A program made the translations under genes and the position numbers. This document shows positions 1-6,407 of a stretch of 15,723 bases of DNA, one piece after another. How positions within the stretch are numbered: the first letter of the stretch is position 1; each line of letters starts with the position of its first letter. The DNA is from an uncultured Dialister sp. (GTDB taxonomy: Bacteria; Bacillota; Negativicutes; Veillonellales; Dialisteraceae): NCBI RefSeq assembly GCF_900541605.1, contig NZ_UQKJ01000041.1, positions 1 through 15,723 of the forward strand, read 5' to 3'. The notes below the pieces were generated by a model. That model had not been told where the DNA came from. It made no database searches and saw nothing but the letters and a program-made list of their open reading frames with translations.

Positions 1-528
1 AGGACCGTCCCTGTTCGGTTTATCAAAAGTAAAGTAATGATCTGCTTTAGGTTTATAGACTACACCTTTTTTGCATTCCTCCGGAAGTATGATACTTATT
101 TCTCCCTTTTCGCCTGTTCCGCCATCCCAAAGAGAACCGCGGGTTTTGAGTATCAAAAGATTATTTTCCAGACGCACCTCTAAATCTTCCCGTCCCGCTT
201 TCACGATACCATAAATTAAATCGCATTTCGCCGTAGTCGGCCCGGGAGGCGCCGGCATTCGGCGCGCTTCCGCATCATTTCTCGAAAGAAGGGCTCCTGT
301 TTTCTCATCATACCAGCCATGGACTTCTGCATTATAAACCATACCATTTTCTCTTGTACCGTCTGCCGGTTCCCCCTCATATAAAGGCTCCTCACTGGAT
401 TCCGTCGTAGAAACACCGACCTTGTTCAATACTTTTCCAAGATTGAAACCGGCAGCCGTATTCCCCATAACGCTGAAAGCTAATCCTGCTGCTATCCCTA
501 ATATTAATAATCTTTTTACGTTGGACAT
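1..528 (-). CDS. Small exported protein of unknown function, 3' end outside the window
   Basis: Read from ATG at 528 (GGGAGG Shine-Dalgarno sequence just upstream), the frame stays open for 176 codons to the window edge, so the C-terminus is missing. The N-terminus (MSNVKRLLILGIAAGLAFSV) is a classic signal peptide: two basic residues, a hydrophobic core, then a small-residue cleavage region near NTAAG. The predicted mature protein begins around AGFNLGKVLNKVG and is mostly polar, with a proline-rich patch near residues 93-98 and two cysteines further on. It starts 17 bases after the stop of the upstream exported-protein gene and shares the AGFNLG motif and the same ribosome-binding site with it, so the two are probably co-transcribed paralogues at the N-terminus. 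I do not recognise a family. There is no lipobox cysteine, so it is probably soluble in the envelope or secreted. Confidence 0.75.
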   Translation of the reverse strand, partial: MSNVKRLLILGIAAGLAFSVMGNTAAGFNLGKVLNKVGVSTTESSEEPLYEGEPADGTRENGMVYNAEVHGWYDEKTGALLSRNDAEARRMPAPPGPTTAKCDLIYGIVKAGREDLEVRLENNLLILKTRGSLWDGGTGEKGEISIILPEECKKGVVYKPKADHYFTFDKPNRDGP

Positions 529-545
529 ATTGACACCTCCCATTC

Positions 546-1124
546 TTACGATCTTCCCATACGATGAGGAACGAACTTTCCCTTCCCCGGCCTAAGCGTA
601 TACCTTAAATCTTCTCCCCGTTCAATATCCATTATATTACCAAGATCAGGCATTGTCAGTCTTGAAAAATAACCGGCACCATACCCCTCTTTGCTGAAAA
701 TAATATCATAATAAAGACCTTTGCTGAAATCAACAGTCACTTCAAAATATCCCCGTGCATCAGTTCTTGCAACCTCTACTGCATCACCGCCTTCAATTGA
801 TAATGTATGACCATCGACACTTTTCAGCTCAATACCGTCATAGTTATCGGTATAAGCACCCACCGCCGGTCCATAAAGAATAACTCCTTCCAGCGGCTTA
901 CGTTCGCCATCTTGACCTTTCACAAAAATATGCCCTTTAAATGTAAATACTTTGGAGTCCTTCCTCACTGAAGCTCCTTGTTTGGAATCGCCAGCCTCCT
1001 CTCCAGGAAGATTGATTTGCGGCAGTTTTAAACTTCCCAGATTAAATCCGGCTTCCACTGACATCGTCCCCAGCACCAAAGCTGCCAATACCAGTGTTAA
1101 TACCCCTTTTCTCCTCATTTGCAT
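546..1124 (-). CDS. Exported protein with carboxypeptidase-regulatory-like (beta-sandwich) domain
   Basis: 192 codons. The N-terminus (MRRKGVLTLVLAALVLGTMSVEA) is a signal peptide with a likely cleavage site at VEA-GF. The mature part opens with GFNLGSLKLPQINLPGEEAGD, a polar linker, then a domain from about residue 60: FKGHIFVKGQDGERKPLEGVILY, later ARTDARGYFEVTVDF and YYDIIFSKEGYGAGYF. The pattern (variable gift of an extra trait, then TDxxGxF, then xxxKEGY) is that of carboxypeptidase-regulatory-like or CnaB-like beta-sandwich domains. Two starts are possible: ATG at 1124, only 3 bases from GGAGGT, or ATG at 1118, 9 bases away. Spacing favours 1118. It is the first gene of a two-gene unit with the partial exported protein downstream. 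No enzyme motif is visible, so the role is unknown; a surface or periplasmic structural role is a guess. Confidence 0.7.
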   Translation of the reverse strand: MQMRRKGVLTLVLAALVLGTMSVEAGFNLGSLKLPQINLPGEEAGDSKQGASVRKDSKVFTFKGHIFVKGQDGERKPLEGVILYGPAVGAYTDNYDGIELKSVDGHTLSIEGGDAVEVARTDARGYFEVTVDFSKGLYYDIIFSKEGYGAGYFSRLTMPDLGNIMDIERGEDLRYTLRPGKGKFVPHRMGRS

Positions 1125-1249
1125 GACACCTCCCGGTCTCCTAAAAAAATAAATAATAACATAACAGTTTTATTATGAGCTAAGTAAAATATTGCCTAAA
1201 TACCAAAACAGATATTTATCCTAAATAAATTTAATTATCTATATATATT

Positions 1250-1279
1250 ATGATAATATAATTTTTTTATAAGTGTCAA
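1250..1279 (-). promoter_or_regulatory. Promoter for the exported-protein pair
   Basis: On the minus strand, a perfect -35 TTGACA (1274-1279) is followed after 18 bases by TATCAT (1250-1255), 5 of 6 to consensus, in a very AT-rich stretch. Transcription would start near 1243, giving a leader of about 120 nt before the first gene. That leader shows no riboswitch fold I recognise. Confidence 0.55.
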
Positions 1280-1381
1280 GCATATCCCAAACCAGTGCAG
1301 CAGGACATGAGTCACAAAACCGGCAATGTACAAACCATTCTGATCCACTAATGCGGAAAGTTATATCTTTTTTGCATACAC

Positions 1382-1407
1382 AAAAAGCAACCCTCCCGGT
1401 TGCTTTT
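1382..1407 (-). terminator. Intrinsic terminator of the tRNA operon
   Basis: Minus-strand hairpin with a 10-bp stem AAAAGCAACC/GGTTGCTTTT and a 5-base loop, ending in a run of U, only a few bases after tRNA-Val. It separates the tRNA operon from the exported-protein genes downstream. Confidence 0.85.
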
Positions 1408-1410
1408 CTT

Positions 1411-1486
1411 TGGTGGGCGATGACAGGATCGAACTGCCGACATTCTGCTTGTAAGGCAGACGCTCTCCCAGCTGAGCTAATCGCCC
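1411..1486 (-). tRNA. tRNA-Val(UAC), CCA encoded
   Basis: Acceptor GGGCGAT pairs with ATCGCCC, the D arm reads TTAGCTCAGCTGGGAGAGC, the anticodon loop is CTTACAA (anticodon TAC) and the T arm has TTCGATC. The discriminator A and CCA are encoded. It is the last gene of the five-tRNA operon. Confidence 0.96.
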
Positions 1487-1492
1487 GTATGT

Positions 1493-1567
1493 TGGTGACC
1501 TGTGCGAGATTCGAACTCGCGAACCCGCCGTGAAAGGGCGGTGTCTTAACCACTTGACGAACAGGCC
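1493..1567 (-). tRNA. tRNA-Glu(UUC), CCA encoded
   Basis: Acceptor GGCCTGT pairs with ACAGGTC (one G-U pair). The anticodon loop is CTTTCAC between CCGCC and GGCGG (anticodon TTC), and the T loop is TTCGAAT. CCA is encoded. It lies 6 bases upstream of tRNA-Val. Confidence 0.96.
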
Positions 1568-1572
1568 ACATA

Positions 1573-1648
1573 TGGTGATCCATCCGCGACTCGAACGCGG
1601 GACACCTTGATTAAAAGTCAAGTGCTCTACCGACTGAGCTAATGGATC
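1573..1648 (-). tRNA. tRNA-Lys(UUU), CCA encoded
   Basis: Acceptor GATCCAT pairs with ATGGATC. The anticodon loop is CTTTTAA between TTGA and TCAA (anticodon TTT), and the T loop is TTCGAGT. CCA is encoded. The other lysine isoacceptor, CUU, is at 14152-14227. Confidence 0.96.
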
Positions 1649-1650
1649 AT

Positions 1651-1725
1651 TGGCAGGGGTAGTAGGATTCGAACCTACGCATGACGGAGTCAGAGTCCGT
1701 TGCCTTACCGCTTGGCGATACCCCT
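1651..1725 (-). tRNA. tRNA-Gln(CUG), CCA encoded
   Basis: Acceptor AGGGGTA pairs with TACCCCT, with discriminator G. The anticodon loop CTCTGAC between ACGGA and TCCGT gives anticodon CTG, which reads CAG. CCA is encoded. This is the CUG isoacceptor, not the more usual UUG, so a UUG tRNA should exist elsewhere in the genome. Confidence 0.94.
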
Positions 1726-1726
1726 A

Positions 1727-1802
1727 TGGCTCCTGAAGCAGGGTTCGAACCTGCGACATCGTGATTAACAGTCACGCGCTCTACCGGCTGAGCTATTCAG
1801 GA
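1727..1802 (-). tRNA. tRNA-Asn(GUU), CCA encoded
   Basis: Acceptor TCCTGAA pairs with TTCAGGA, with discriminator G. The anticodon loop CTGTTAA between GTGA and TCAC gives anticodon GTT. CCA is encoded. It is the first gene of the operon, about 14 bases after the predicted transcription start. Confidence 0.96.
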
Positions 1803-1822
1803 ATCTGTACGTGAGTACGTGA

Positions 1823-1828
1823 ATTATA
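1823..1828 (-). promoter_or_regulatory. -10 element of the tRNA operon promoter
   Basis: A perfect TATAAT on the minus strand sits 21 bases before tRNA-Asn. The -35 is poor: TTGCGA at 1849-1854 would need a 20-base spacer. A short GTACGTGAGTACGT repeat lies between the -10 and the first tRNA. Confidence 0.5.
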
Positions 1829-1987
1829 ATAACAAATCTTTTACATTTTCGCAATATCTTTTTTATTAAAATATGGAAAGAATTTAGAAAGTCGATGATA
1901 GGACAAGCAGTATTCTTGAAATGCAAGTAAATAAAGAGGTCGTATATTCTGTATAATTGGATTTTAACCCCATTTCCGCTACCCCTA

Positions 1988-1996
1988 TGCTATAAT
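1988..1996 (+). promoter_or_regulatory. Extended -10 promoter for fhs-folD
   Basis: TGCTATAAT is a perfect extended -10 (TG-N-TATAAT). No good -35 lies 17 bases upstream, which is normal for this promoter class. Start near 2003 gives a leader of about 39 nt before fhs. A second TATAAT at 1952-1957 lacks a partner and is less likely. Confidence 0.55.
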
Positions 1997-2041
1997 GAAG
2001 TCGTATTATACACTTGTGTTATGCCAGTAAGGGGGACAATA

Positions 2042-3709
2042 ATGTTAAGCGATATTGAAATTGCGCAGAAAGCGGAAATGAAGCCCATCACGGAAATTGG
2101 TGCTTCCATTGGTATTCCGGCAGAGGACCTGGAAAATTACGGTCCCTATAAGGCAAAACTTTCTTTGAAATTTACAAAGGAACTGGAAAAGAAGCCTATG
2201 GGCCACCTTATTCTGGTGACCGCTATTTCTCCAACTCCTGCAGGGGAAGGGAAGACAACCACCACTGTCGGTCTGGGACAGGCCCTGGCCCAGCTTGGCA
2301 AGAAGGCCATGATTTGCCTTCGTGAACCATCCCTTGGCCCCTGCATGGGAATTAAAGGCGGTGCTGCCGGCGGCGGTTATTCACAGGTAGTCCCCATGGA
2401 AGATATTAACCTTCATTTCACCGGTGACCTCCATGCAATCACCGCAGCTCATAACCTCCTGGCTGCCATGGTGGATAACCATATCCAGCAGGGCAATGTC
2501 CTCGGCATCGATCCCCGCCGGGTGGTGTGGAACCGGGTCATGGATATGAATGACCGCGTTCTCCGTCACATTGTCGTAGGCCTTGGCGGTCATGCAAATG
2601 GGGTACCCCGGGAAAGCGGATTTGACATTACCGTGGCATCTGAAGTTATGGCTATCCTTTGCCTTGCTACTTCTATCCGGGACATGAAGGAACGGTTCGC
2701 CAAGATCATCGTAGGATATACCTATGATAATAAGCCGGTCACTGCCGGTGATATCCATGCTCAGGGTGCCATGGCGGCCCTCATGAAGGATGCCCTGAAG
2801 CCGAACCTGGTGCAGACACTGGAACACGTACCGGCCTTCATTCATGGCGGTCCTTTCGCTAATATTGCCCATGGCTGCAATTCCATTCTTGCCACGAAGA
2901 CAGCCCTTCATCTGGCGGATTACGTGGTTACGGAAGCCGGCTTCGGTGCTGACCTGGGGGCAGAAAAATTCCTGGATATCAAGTGCCGCTTTGCAGGCCT
3001 GAAGCCGGACGCCGCTGTACTGGTAGCCACTATCCGTGCCCTGAAGATGAACGGCGGCAAAGCAAAGAATGAACTCACTGAATCGGATCCGGAAGCAGTG
3101 AAGAGAGGACTTCCGAACCTGCTCCGTCATGTGGCAAACCTGAAGAAATTCGGACTGCCCATTGTGGTTGCCCTGAATATGTTCCCCAGCGATACGGCGG
3201 AAGAAAAGAAAGTTATTGAAGATGCCTGCAGGGAAGCGGGGGTACCGGTGGCTGAATCCACAGTCTTTGTGGATGGCGGCAGGGGCGGTCTTGACCTGGG
3301 CCGTAAGGTGCTGGAAGCCATTGACAGAGGTTCTTCCTATAAACCTCTCTATGACCTGGACCTGTCCCTGAAGGACAAGATTGAAACCATTGCGAAAAAC
3401 ATTTATGGCGCCGCCAATGTACAGTATGACAGCGCTGCGGAAAAAGAACTGAAGCACATTGAAGAAATGGGATTCAGAAATGTACCGGTCTGCATTGCCA
3501 AGACGCCGGTTTCCTTCTCCGATGATCCTTCCAAACTGGGCGCTCCCAGCGGATTTACTCTTCATGTAAGAGAAGTCAAAATTTCTGCAGGTGCCGGATT
3601 TGTGGTTGTCCTGACGGGCAAAGTCATGACCATGCCGGGTCTTCCGAAACGGCCGGCAGCTGAACGGATCGACGTAGATGATGATGGAAACATTACGGGG
3701 CTCTTCTGA
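2042..3709 (+). CDS. fhs: Formate--tetrahydrofolate ligase
   Basis: Makes 10-formyl-THF from formate, THF and ATP in the cytoplasm, feeding one-carbon units to purine and Met-tRNA formylation or to the reductive methyl branch. The 555-residue protein is of normal family length. The ATP-binding loop TPAGEGKTT lies at residues 65-73, followed by the family signatures EPSLGPCMGIKGGAAGGGYSQ and INLHFTGD, and near the end GAGFVVVLTGKVMTMPGLPK. I place the start at ATG 2042 because AGGGGG sits 6-7 bases before it; the seven-codon longer frame from 2021 has no ribosome-binding site. It leads an operon with folD, whose start is one base after this stop, so translation is probably coupled. Fhs and FolD catalyse consecutive steps, and the pairing is a familiar one-carbon module. 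Confidence 0.97.
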   Translation: MLSDIEIAQKAEMKPITEIGASIGIPAEDLENYGPYKAKLSLKFTKELEKKPMGHLILVTAISPTPAGEGKTTTTVGLGQALAQLGKKAMICLREPSLGPCMGIKGGAAGGGYSQVVPMEDINLHFTGDLHAITAAHNLLAAMVDNHIQQGNVLGIDPRRVVWNRVMDMNDRVLRHIVVGLGGHANGVPRESGFDITVASEVMAILCLATSIRDMKERFAKIIVGYTYDNKPVTAGDIHAQGAMAALMKDALKPNLVQTLEHVPAFIHGGPFANIAHGCNSILATKTALHLADYVVTEAGFGADLGAEKFLDIKCRFAGLKPDAAVLVATIRALKMNGGKAKNELTESDPEAVKRGLPNLLRHVANLKKFGLPIVVALNMFPSDTAEEKKVIEDACREAGVPVAESTVFVDGGRGGLDLGRKVLEAIDRGSSYKPLYDLDLSLKDKIETIAKNIYGAANVQYDSAAEKELKHIEEMGFRNVPVCIAKTPVSFSDDPSKLGAPSGFTLHVREVKISAGAGFVVVLTGKVMTMPGLPKRPAAERIDVDDDGNITGLF

Positions 3710-3710
3710 G

Positions 3711-4565
3711 ATGGCGGAAATACTGGACGGAAAAGAAACGGCAGCCTCCCTGGAAACGGTTCTCAAAGAGAGGCTGGCAAAGCTTCGAAAGCAGCAGTTG
3801 GAACCGAAACTGGCCATTATCCTGGCTGGCAGCAGCAAACCTTCTGCCATGTATGCATCGTTTATGCAGAAAGTGGCCAAGGGATATGGTATAGAATCTG
3901 AAATCTTCCGGGAATCTGAAGACATTACGGAAGAAGAACTGGGGAGCCTCATTACAGACCTCAGTCATGACCGGGAAATCACGGGCATCCTCATGATGAT
4001 GCCTCTTCCAAAGGGCATTTCCGAAGAGAAAATGATTTCCCTCATTGATCCCGACAAAGATGTGGACGGTCTTACCGATACCAATAGCGGCCGCCTCTTT
4101 GCAGGAAAAGAAGGGCTCTTCGGCTGTACACCCCGGGCAGTGATGGCTATCCTTGACCATTACCATATCAATCCCGATGGAAAGAAGGCTGTAGTCATCG
4201 GGCGGAGCAACGTCATCGGCAAACCGGTGTCCCTGATGCTCCTGAAGAAGAATGCCACCGTCACCATCTGCCATTCCCATACAAAGGATGTGGCACACAT
4301 CACAAAGGACGCTGACATCCTGGTGGCTGCCGTGGGCCATGCAGGCTATGTGACTGCAGACATGGTGAAAGAAGGGGCTGTGGTCATCGACGTAGGCATT
4401 AACCGGGTCAATGGCAAGACCGTGGGAGATGTGGCCTTTGAAGAAGTGGCGGAAAAGGCTGGGGCCATCACTCCTGTCCCTGGAGGTGTTGGCAGCGTGA
4501 CTACGACCATGGTCATAGAAAATATCATTGCTGCAGGTGAGAAACAGCTGGCAAAGCGTGGATAA
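3711..4565 (+). CDS. folD: FolD-type methylene-THF dehydrogenase (cyclohydrolase residues altered)
   Basis: FolD normally interconverts 10-formyl-THF, methenyl-THF and methylene-THF. The 284-residue protein has the usual length and both domains: KDVDG (residues 116-120), the NAD(P)-binding stretch VVIGRSNVIGKPVSLMLLKK, CHSHTKD, DVGIN and PVPGGVG. Two conserved active-site residues differ. The family motif Y-x-x-x-K reads Y48-A-S-F-M52, so the catalytic lysine is Met. The motif ILVQLPLP reads ILMMMPLP, so the glutamine is Met96. PGGVGPMT reads PGGVGSVT. In the human enzyme, changing the equivalent Lys56 or Gln100 mainly removes cyclohydrolase activity, so this may be a dehydrogenase only. The start ATG 3711, one base after fhs stops, gives the family N-terminus MAEILDGKETA. 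The Shine-Dalgarno is weak (GGGG), which fits coupling to fhs. The family is certain; the full bifunctionality is in doubt. Confidence 0.93.
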   Translation: MAEILDGKETAASLETVLKERLAKLRKQQLEPKLAIILAGSSKPSAMYASFMQKVAKGYGIESEIFRESEDITEEELGSLITDLSHDREITGILMMMPLPKGISEEKMISLIDPDKDVDGLTDTNSGRLFAGKEGLFGCTPRAVMAILDHYHINPDGKKAVVIGRSNVIGKPVSLMLLKKNATVTICHSHTKDVAHITKDADILVAAVGHAGYVTADMVKEGAVVIDVGINRVNGKTVGDVAFEEVAEKAGAITPVPGGVGSVTTTMVIENIIAAGEKQLAKRG

Positions 4566-4572
4566 TCTGTAG

Positions 4573-4602
4573 AAAAAGCCGTGAGCAATCACGGCTTTTT
4601 TT
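4573..4602 (+). terminator. Intrinsic terminator of fhs-folD
   Basis: 12-bp stem AAAAAGCCGTGA/TCACGGCTTTTT with a GCAA (GNRA) tetraloop and a run of seven T, eight bases after the folD stop. The A run on the left would let it also stop minus-strand transcripts. Confidence 0.93.
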
Positions 4603-4632
4603 GACAGATAGCGGATCCGGTTCAGATATAAT
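4601..4632 (+). promoter_or_regulatory. Possible promoter in the folD-cca gap
   Basis: Perfect TTGACA (4601-4606) and perfect TATAAT (4627-4632), but with a 20-base spacer, which is longer than usual. The -35 abuts the T run of the folD terminator. It would start a transcript near 4639 that reads through the hairpin at 4701-4740. Confidence 0.35.
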
Positions 4633-4675
4633 CCTGATGACTCTTACTCTATATCGTAGAATTGACTCAGCATGG

Positions 4676-4765
4676 GGTTCTCTTTTTAGAAGGGAGATGT
4701 CCATCATCGCTTCCCAATAGTGTTGGGGAAGCGATGATGGGAAATGGAACGCAGAACCTGTTTTT
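4676..4765 (+). other. Strong hairpin element in the 330-base gap before cca
   Basis: A perfect 15-bp inverted repeat (4701-4715 with 4726-4740: CCATCATCGCTTCCC and its complement) closes a 10-base loop; CAA/TTG inside the loop can add pairs past one bulged G. It is enclosed by a weaker GGTTCT (4676-4681)/AGAACC (4753-4758) stem, which is followed by TGTTTTT. No convincing protein frame covers it. It could be a small RNA, part of a leader for cca, or a dispersed repeat; the sequence alone does not decide. Confidence 0.45.
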
Positions 4766-4844
4766 CCAAATTTCAATCTCTGCCCCAGTCTCAATCCCGC
4801 TTGTATTGTCCGCCGTCCCCCTTTTCCATCGTCTGCGGACGGTA

Positions 4845-4850
4845 TATAAT
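4845..4850 (+). promoter_or_regulatory. -10 element of the likely cca promoter
   Basis: A perfect TATAAT 46 bases before the chosen start. No good -35 is present. A CGTC-TGCG-GACG inverted repeat (4830-4841) lies just upstream, where an activator or repressor could bind. Confidence 0.4.
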
Positions 4851-4895
4851 AATTTACATCAGTGATTGATGAGAAATTTCGAAAAGAGGCAGTCC

Positions 4896-6407
4896 ATGGG
4901 TTTCATTCACCGCGTTTCCAGCTATCTTCGGAAGGACCGGTTCCAGGTCCCTCCCCAGGATGAAAGAATCGGGAAAATTGATGAAGGGGCTCTTTCTATC
5001 CTTTCTGCATTTCGCAGGGAGGGGAAAGAGGCTTTTGTGGTGGGCGGCTGTGTGAGGGACCTTCTCATGGGCCGTATTCCGAATGATTGGGATATTACCA
5101 CCTCCGCCAGGCCTGAGGAGACTATGGCTATTGCCGGCAGGCAGGGCTGGAAAGCTGTCGATGGCGGCGGCCGCCGTTTCGGTACGGTCATTGTGGTGGT
5201 ATATGGGCAGAATTACGAAGTCACCACATTTCGCAGGGAAGTGTATGGACAGGATTCGCACAGGCCGGAGGAGATTTCTTTTTCTGATACCTTGAAGGAG
5301 GATGTGAGCCGCCGGGATTTTACGGTGAATGCCATGGCCCTGGACCGGGATGGCGTGCTCTATGATTATTTTGATGGCCTTTCAGACTTGGAGCATAAAC
5401 GGCTTCGGACCGTGGGCAATGCGGCAGACCGGTTCCAGGAAGATGCGCTTCGGCTCTTCCGGGCCTGCCGGTTCCTGGGTCAGTTGGATTTCATGGCAGA
5501 TTCCAGCCTCGTTGAGGGAATGAAGTCTGCATTTCCCCGGGTATCAGGCCTTTCTCTGGAACGGGTGCGGGATGAAGTGGACAAGCTCATTGTGACGTCC
5601 CATGCAGCCCGGGGATTTGACCTGATGGTGCGGACCGGGCTTGCCGATTGCTCCTGCCGGGCCAAAGAAAAAGGCATATTTACGGATATTCCCATACTGC
5701 CGGAACTGTCCCATCTTGTAGGACTTCCGCAGCAGAAGGAATTTCATAAGTACGATGGCTGGTACCACACACTGGCGGTGCTGGAAGCATCGAAACCGGT
5801 GCTCGTTAACCGTTGGGCGGCTTTTCTCCATGATGTGGGGAAGGGTATGCCCGGCATCCGAGCTGTCCGTAAGGGAAAATTAACAGACTATGGCCACGAT
5901 ACCAAGGGGGCCGAAATGGCCAGGGGGATCTTGACCCGCTGGAAACGTCCGACACCTTTTACGGATCGGGTGGTGTGGCTTGTGGAAAATCACATGAAGT
6001 TTCACTACTTTGCTAATGTGCCTGAGGCGGACGGACTGAAATGGATCCGGTCCATGGCTAGAAATAAAGTGTTTTCCTCTTCCCGTGATATGGCAGAAGC
6101 CTTTGTTCAGATGACGGACCTGGGGAATGCGGATATTATCGGCTGTGGTAAGGAACTGTCCGATACGGAAGGGCACAGCGCTTTTGGCCGGTATATGGAG
6201 AAACTGGCTCTTTCCATGCCTGTTTCAACCCATGAACTGCACTATGGAAAAGAGGTACCGGAAGCCCTTGGCCCCTATGTGGCTGAGGGAATGCAGAACC
6301 TTCTTCTTCGTGTGCAGAACGGAAATCTGGAGAATACGCCGGAGGTTCTCCATGAGGCGGCAATAAGATATAAGAGGAGACGGGATAATGAAAAGAGAAA
6401 CACCTAG
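4896..6407 (+). CDS. cca: CCA tRNA nucleotidyltransferase / poly(A) polymerase family protein with HD domain
   Basis: Class II nucleotidyltransferase, which adds or repairs the 3' CCA of tRNA using CTP and ATP. Head domain: FVVGGCVRDLLMG then D64-W-D66 (metal ligands) and GRRFGTV. Motif B is RRDFTVNAMA. The neck motif is EDALR at 182-186 followed by LFRACRF. An HD phosphohydrolase domain follows, with H312-D313 in FLHDVGKG and then GHD. The 503-residue protein is rather long for the family (about 400). The start ATG 4896 has AGAGG 6 bases before it; TTG 4866 and ATG 4869 in the same frame have none. Since all tRNAs here encode CCA, the job is probably repair, not first synthesis. The next gene (PBP) starts 20 bases inside it. 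A poly(A) polymerase in the same family is the alternative. Confidence 0.88.
   Translation: MGFIHRVSSYLRKDRFQVPPQDERIGKIDEGALSILSAFRREGKEAFVVGGCVRDLLMGRIPNDWDITTSARPEETMAIAGRQGWKAVDGGGRRFGTVIVVVYGQNYEVTTFRREVYGQDSHRPEEISFSDTLKEDVSRRDFTVNAMALDRDGVLYDYFDGLSDLEHKRLRTVGNAADRFQEDALRLFRACRFLGQLDFMADSSLVEGMKSAFPRVSGLSLERVRDEVDKLIVTSHAARGFDLMVRTGLADCSCRAKEKGIFTDIPILPELSHLVGLPQQKEFHKYDGWYHTLAVLEASKPVLVNRWAAFLHDVGKGMPGIRAVRKGKLTDYGHDTKGAEMARGILTRWKRPTPFTDRVVWLVENHMKFHYFANVPEADGLKWIRSMARNKVFSSSRDMAEAFVQMTDLGNADIIGCGKELSDTEGHSAFGRYMEKLALSMPVSTHELHYGKEVPEALGPYVAEGMQNLLLRVQNGNLENTPEVLHEAAIRYKRRRDNEKRNT

Noticed and set aside
216..416. 66-codon minus-strand frame inside the partial exported-protein gene
   Set aside because: Wrong frame of the gene starting at 528, which has a signal peptide, a ribosome-binding site and an open frame to the window edge.
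1248..1621. Open frames across the tRNA cluster on both strands
   Set aside because: They read through tRNA genes; translated tRNA sequences often give such frames.
2381..3952. Long minus-strand open frame (523 codons) opposite fhs-folD
   Set aside because: Shadow of two certain genes; its translation has no recognisable domain and no ribosome-binding site.
4866..4895. Earlier start of the cca gene (TTG 4866 or ATG 4869)
   Set aside because: No Shine-Dalgarno sequence precedes these codons, whereas ATG 4896 has AGAGG at good spacing.
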